44,860 nucleotides of DNA. Source: an uncultured Lachnospiraceae bacterium. Lineage in GTDB: Bacteria > Bacillota > Clostridia > Lachnospirales > Lachnospiraceae. The stretch lies in contig CANRPO010000025.1 of the NCBI GenBank assembly GCA_947632515.1, positions 1-44,860 on the forward strand. The letters are read 5' to 3'. The translations under genes were made by a program, and so were the position numbers. Of this stretch, positions 43,622 through 44,860 are shown one piece after another (positions within the stretch are counted from its first letter, which is position 1; each line of letters opens with the position of its first letter). The notes beneath the pieces are model-generated. The model was given only the letters and a program-made list of their open reading frames with translations. It made no database searches and was not told the DNA's origin.

Positions 43622-44632
43622 ATGGCTTTATTTGAATCATATGAGAGAAGAATTGACAAGATCAATTCCGTATTGAACAGCTACGGTATCTCTTCCATCG
43701 AGGAGGCCGAGAAAATTACAAAAGACGCCGGTTTGGATGTCTACGATCAGGTAAAAAAGATTCAGCCGATCTGCTTTGAGAACGCATGCTGGGCTTACAC
43801 GGTAGGCGCGGCGATCGCGATCAAGAAGGGCTGCAGGAAGGCTGCGGACGCTGCCGCTGCGATCGGCGAGGGTCTGCAGGCGTTCTGCATCCCCGGTTCT
43901 GTTGCGGACACCCGTAAGGTTGGTCTTGGCCACGGCAACTTAGGCAAGATGCTCCTCGAGGAGGAGACGGACTGCTTTGCATTCCTGGCAGGCCATGAGT
44001 CCTTTGCGGCTGCGGAGGGCGCCATCGGTATCGCGGAGAAGGCAAACAAGGTTCGTCAGAAACCGCTGCGCGTTATCCTGAACGGGCTGGGAAAAGACGC
44101 TGCCAAGATCATCTCCAGGATCAACGGATTCACCTTCGTTGAGACAGAGTACGATCCCTACACCAACGAAGTGAAGGAGATCGAGAGGATCGCATACTCC
44201 GACGGCCTTCGCTCCAAGGTAAACTGCTACGGCGCGAACTCCGTTCCGGAAGGCGTGGCGATCATGTGGAAAGAGAATGTGGACGTCTCCATCACGGGTA
44301 ACTCCACGAACCCGACCAGATTCCAGCACCCTGTGGCGGGTACATACAAGAAGGAGAGAACAGAGGCAGGCAAGAAGTACTTCTCCGTTGCGTCCGGCGG
44401 CGGTACGGGTCGTACGCTGCACCCCGACAACATGGCTGCGGGTCCTGCGTCCTACGGATTCACGGATACTTTGGGCCGTATGCACTCCGACGCACAGTTC
44501 GCAGGTTCTTCCTCCGTTCCGGCTCACGTTGAGATGATGGGTCTGATCGGTATGGGCAACAACCCGATGGTAGGCGCTACCGTTGCGGTTGCGGTTTCGG
44601 TCGAAGAGGCTGCGAAAGCCGGCAAGTTCTAA
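43622..44632 (+). CDS. GGGtGRT protein (function unknown)
   Basis: A 336-aa soluble protein named for its motif G259-G-G-T-G-R-T265, which is intact here. It has six cysteines (C51, C56, C71, C89, C118, C202), an Ala/Gly-rich middle (about 60-140) and Gly-rich C-terminal stretches (LIGMGNNPMVG). There is no signal peptide or membrane span. I know the family only as an uncharacterised one that accompanies a scaffold-like gene; the pairing suggests an iron-sulfur or metal-related job. AGGAGGAATAAGAAAAG precedes ATG. Frequent CGT, GGT and GTT codons compared with neighbours suggest high expression. Confidence 0.85.
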   Translation: MALFESYERRIDKINSVLNSYGISSIEEAEKITKDAGLDVYDQVKKIQPICFENACWAYTVGAAIAIKKGCRKAADAAAAIGEGLQAFCIPGSVADTRKVGLGHGNLGKMLLEEETDCFAFLAGHESFAAAEGAIGIAEKANKVRQKPLRVILNGLGKDAAKIISRINGFTFVETEYDPYTNEVKEIERIAYSDGLRSKVNCYGANSVPEGVAIMWKENVDVSITGNSTNPTRFQHPVAGTYKKERTEAGKKYFSVASGGGTGRTLHPDNMAAGPASYGFTDTLGRMHSDAQFAGSSSVPAHVEMMGLIGMGNNPMVGATVAVAVSVEEAAKAGKF

Positions 44633-44656
44633 TGAAAGATAAGAATCATTCATGAT

Positions 44657-44789
44657 AATCAAAGACCCCGCAGCAAGCTGACGGGGTATCAAACTTGCAA
44701 CGCAGCAAGCTGCGGGGTATTTGACCCTCGCGGCATTCGCCAAATGCTCGTGCAAGCACGGCACTTGGCTCATTGCTCGCGGGAATAAA
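44657..44789 (-). repeat. 133-bp dispersed structured repeat, copy B (inverted)
   Basis: Reverse complement of 5780-5912 with one difference. It lies directly after the GGGtGRT stop and runs into a terminator hairpin, so here it forms the 3' end of the transcript. It contains the same nested hairpins as copy A. Confidence 0.93.
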
Positions 44790-44828
44790 AAGGTTTCTGA
44801 CGTATTATATTGTCAGGAACCTTTTTTT
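44789..44828 (+). terminator. Terminator at the end of the scaffold-GGGtGRT operon
   Basis: AAAGGTTTCTGAC (44789-44801) pairs with GTCAGGAACCTTT (44812-44824), one G-U pair, followed by T. It abuts repeat copy B and may be part of the same mobile unit. The remaining bases to 44860 show nothing recognisable. Confidence 0.85.
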
Positions 44829-44860
44829 AAAAGCCGTCATTGCATAGATTTACAATCCAT

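Noticed and set aside
5780..44789. The inverted 133-bp repeats as ends of a composite transposon or integrative element
   Set aside because: The DNA between them is housekeeping genes without transposase, integrase or conjugation functions.

Overview
The window looks like a chromosomal segment of an anaerobic, gut-type member of the Lachnospiraceae (class Clostridia). The evidence is a GC-rich clostridial codon style, strong AGGAGG-type ribosome binding sites, a class III (oxygen-sensitive) ribonucleotide reductase, acidic-linker lipoproteins with a DUF4854-type domain, a GH25 lysozyme with SH3b repeats, and the scaffold-like plus GGGtGRT gene pair that I associate with anaerobic Firmicutes. 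No phage, plasmid, IS element or CRISPR array was seen. This is core chromosome with small dispersed repeats.

Layout. 1-361: three near-identical 120-bp tandem repeats running into tyrS. 1.6-5.5 kb: a DRE-TIM aldolase-like gene, a membrane-anchored GH25 lysozyme preceded by a G9 tract, and convergent aroC. 5.5-6.0 kb: a non-coding stretch with a 133-bp structured repeat whose inverted copy lies at the right edge (44.66-44.79 kb). 6.0-8.7 kb: a VanY-type peptidase, tgt and yajC. 8.8-10.3 kb: two paralogous DUF4854-like lipoproteins; the first has a G9 tract in its promoter spacer and another straight after its lipobox cysteine. 10.4-16.7 kb: branched-chain amino acid genes leuB, ilvD and ilvB, with a membrane glycosyltransferase-like gene inserted. 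16.7-18.1 kb: an L,D-transpeptidase. 18.2-22.3 kb: serC-serA, a small opposing gene, and a DUF1015 gene. 22.3-25.9 kb: glgB with an unusual charged tail, then an MscS channel. 25.9-29.0 kb: tRNA-Thr(CGU), then nrdD-nrdG under a promoter overlapped by NrdR-box-like sites. 29.1-30.7 kb: a leftward ABC permease/ATPase pair without a binding protein. 30.8-36.7 kb: argH, asd, a DUF234-type ATPase and a type IA topoisomerase. 36.8-39.7 kb: a left-handed beta-helix protein and a PAS-GGDEF-GAF-like signalling protein. 39.7-42.7 kb: a TrpXYZ-like ABC importer. 42.9-44.6 kb: the NifU/IscU-like protein and GGGtGRT protein.

Together the genes cover amino acid synthesis (Leu, Ile/Val, Ser, Arg, the aspartate family, chorismate), cell-wall remodelling (GH25, VanY, YkuD), glycogen branching, anaerobic dNTP supply, tRNA modification and charging, and signalling.

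The best candidates for undescribed biology are the scaffold-like/GGGtGRT pair, the three G9 tracts placed where a length change would switch a promoter, a lipoprotein frame or a lysozyme N-terminus, and the dispersed structured repeats. Everything here is read by eye. Family names rest on recognised motifs, not on database searches.
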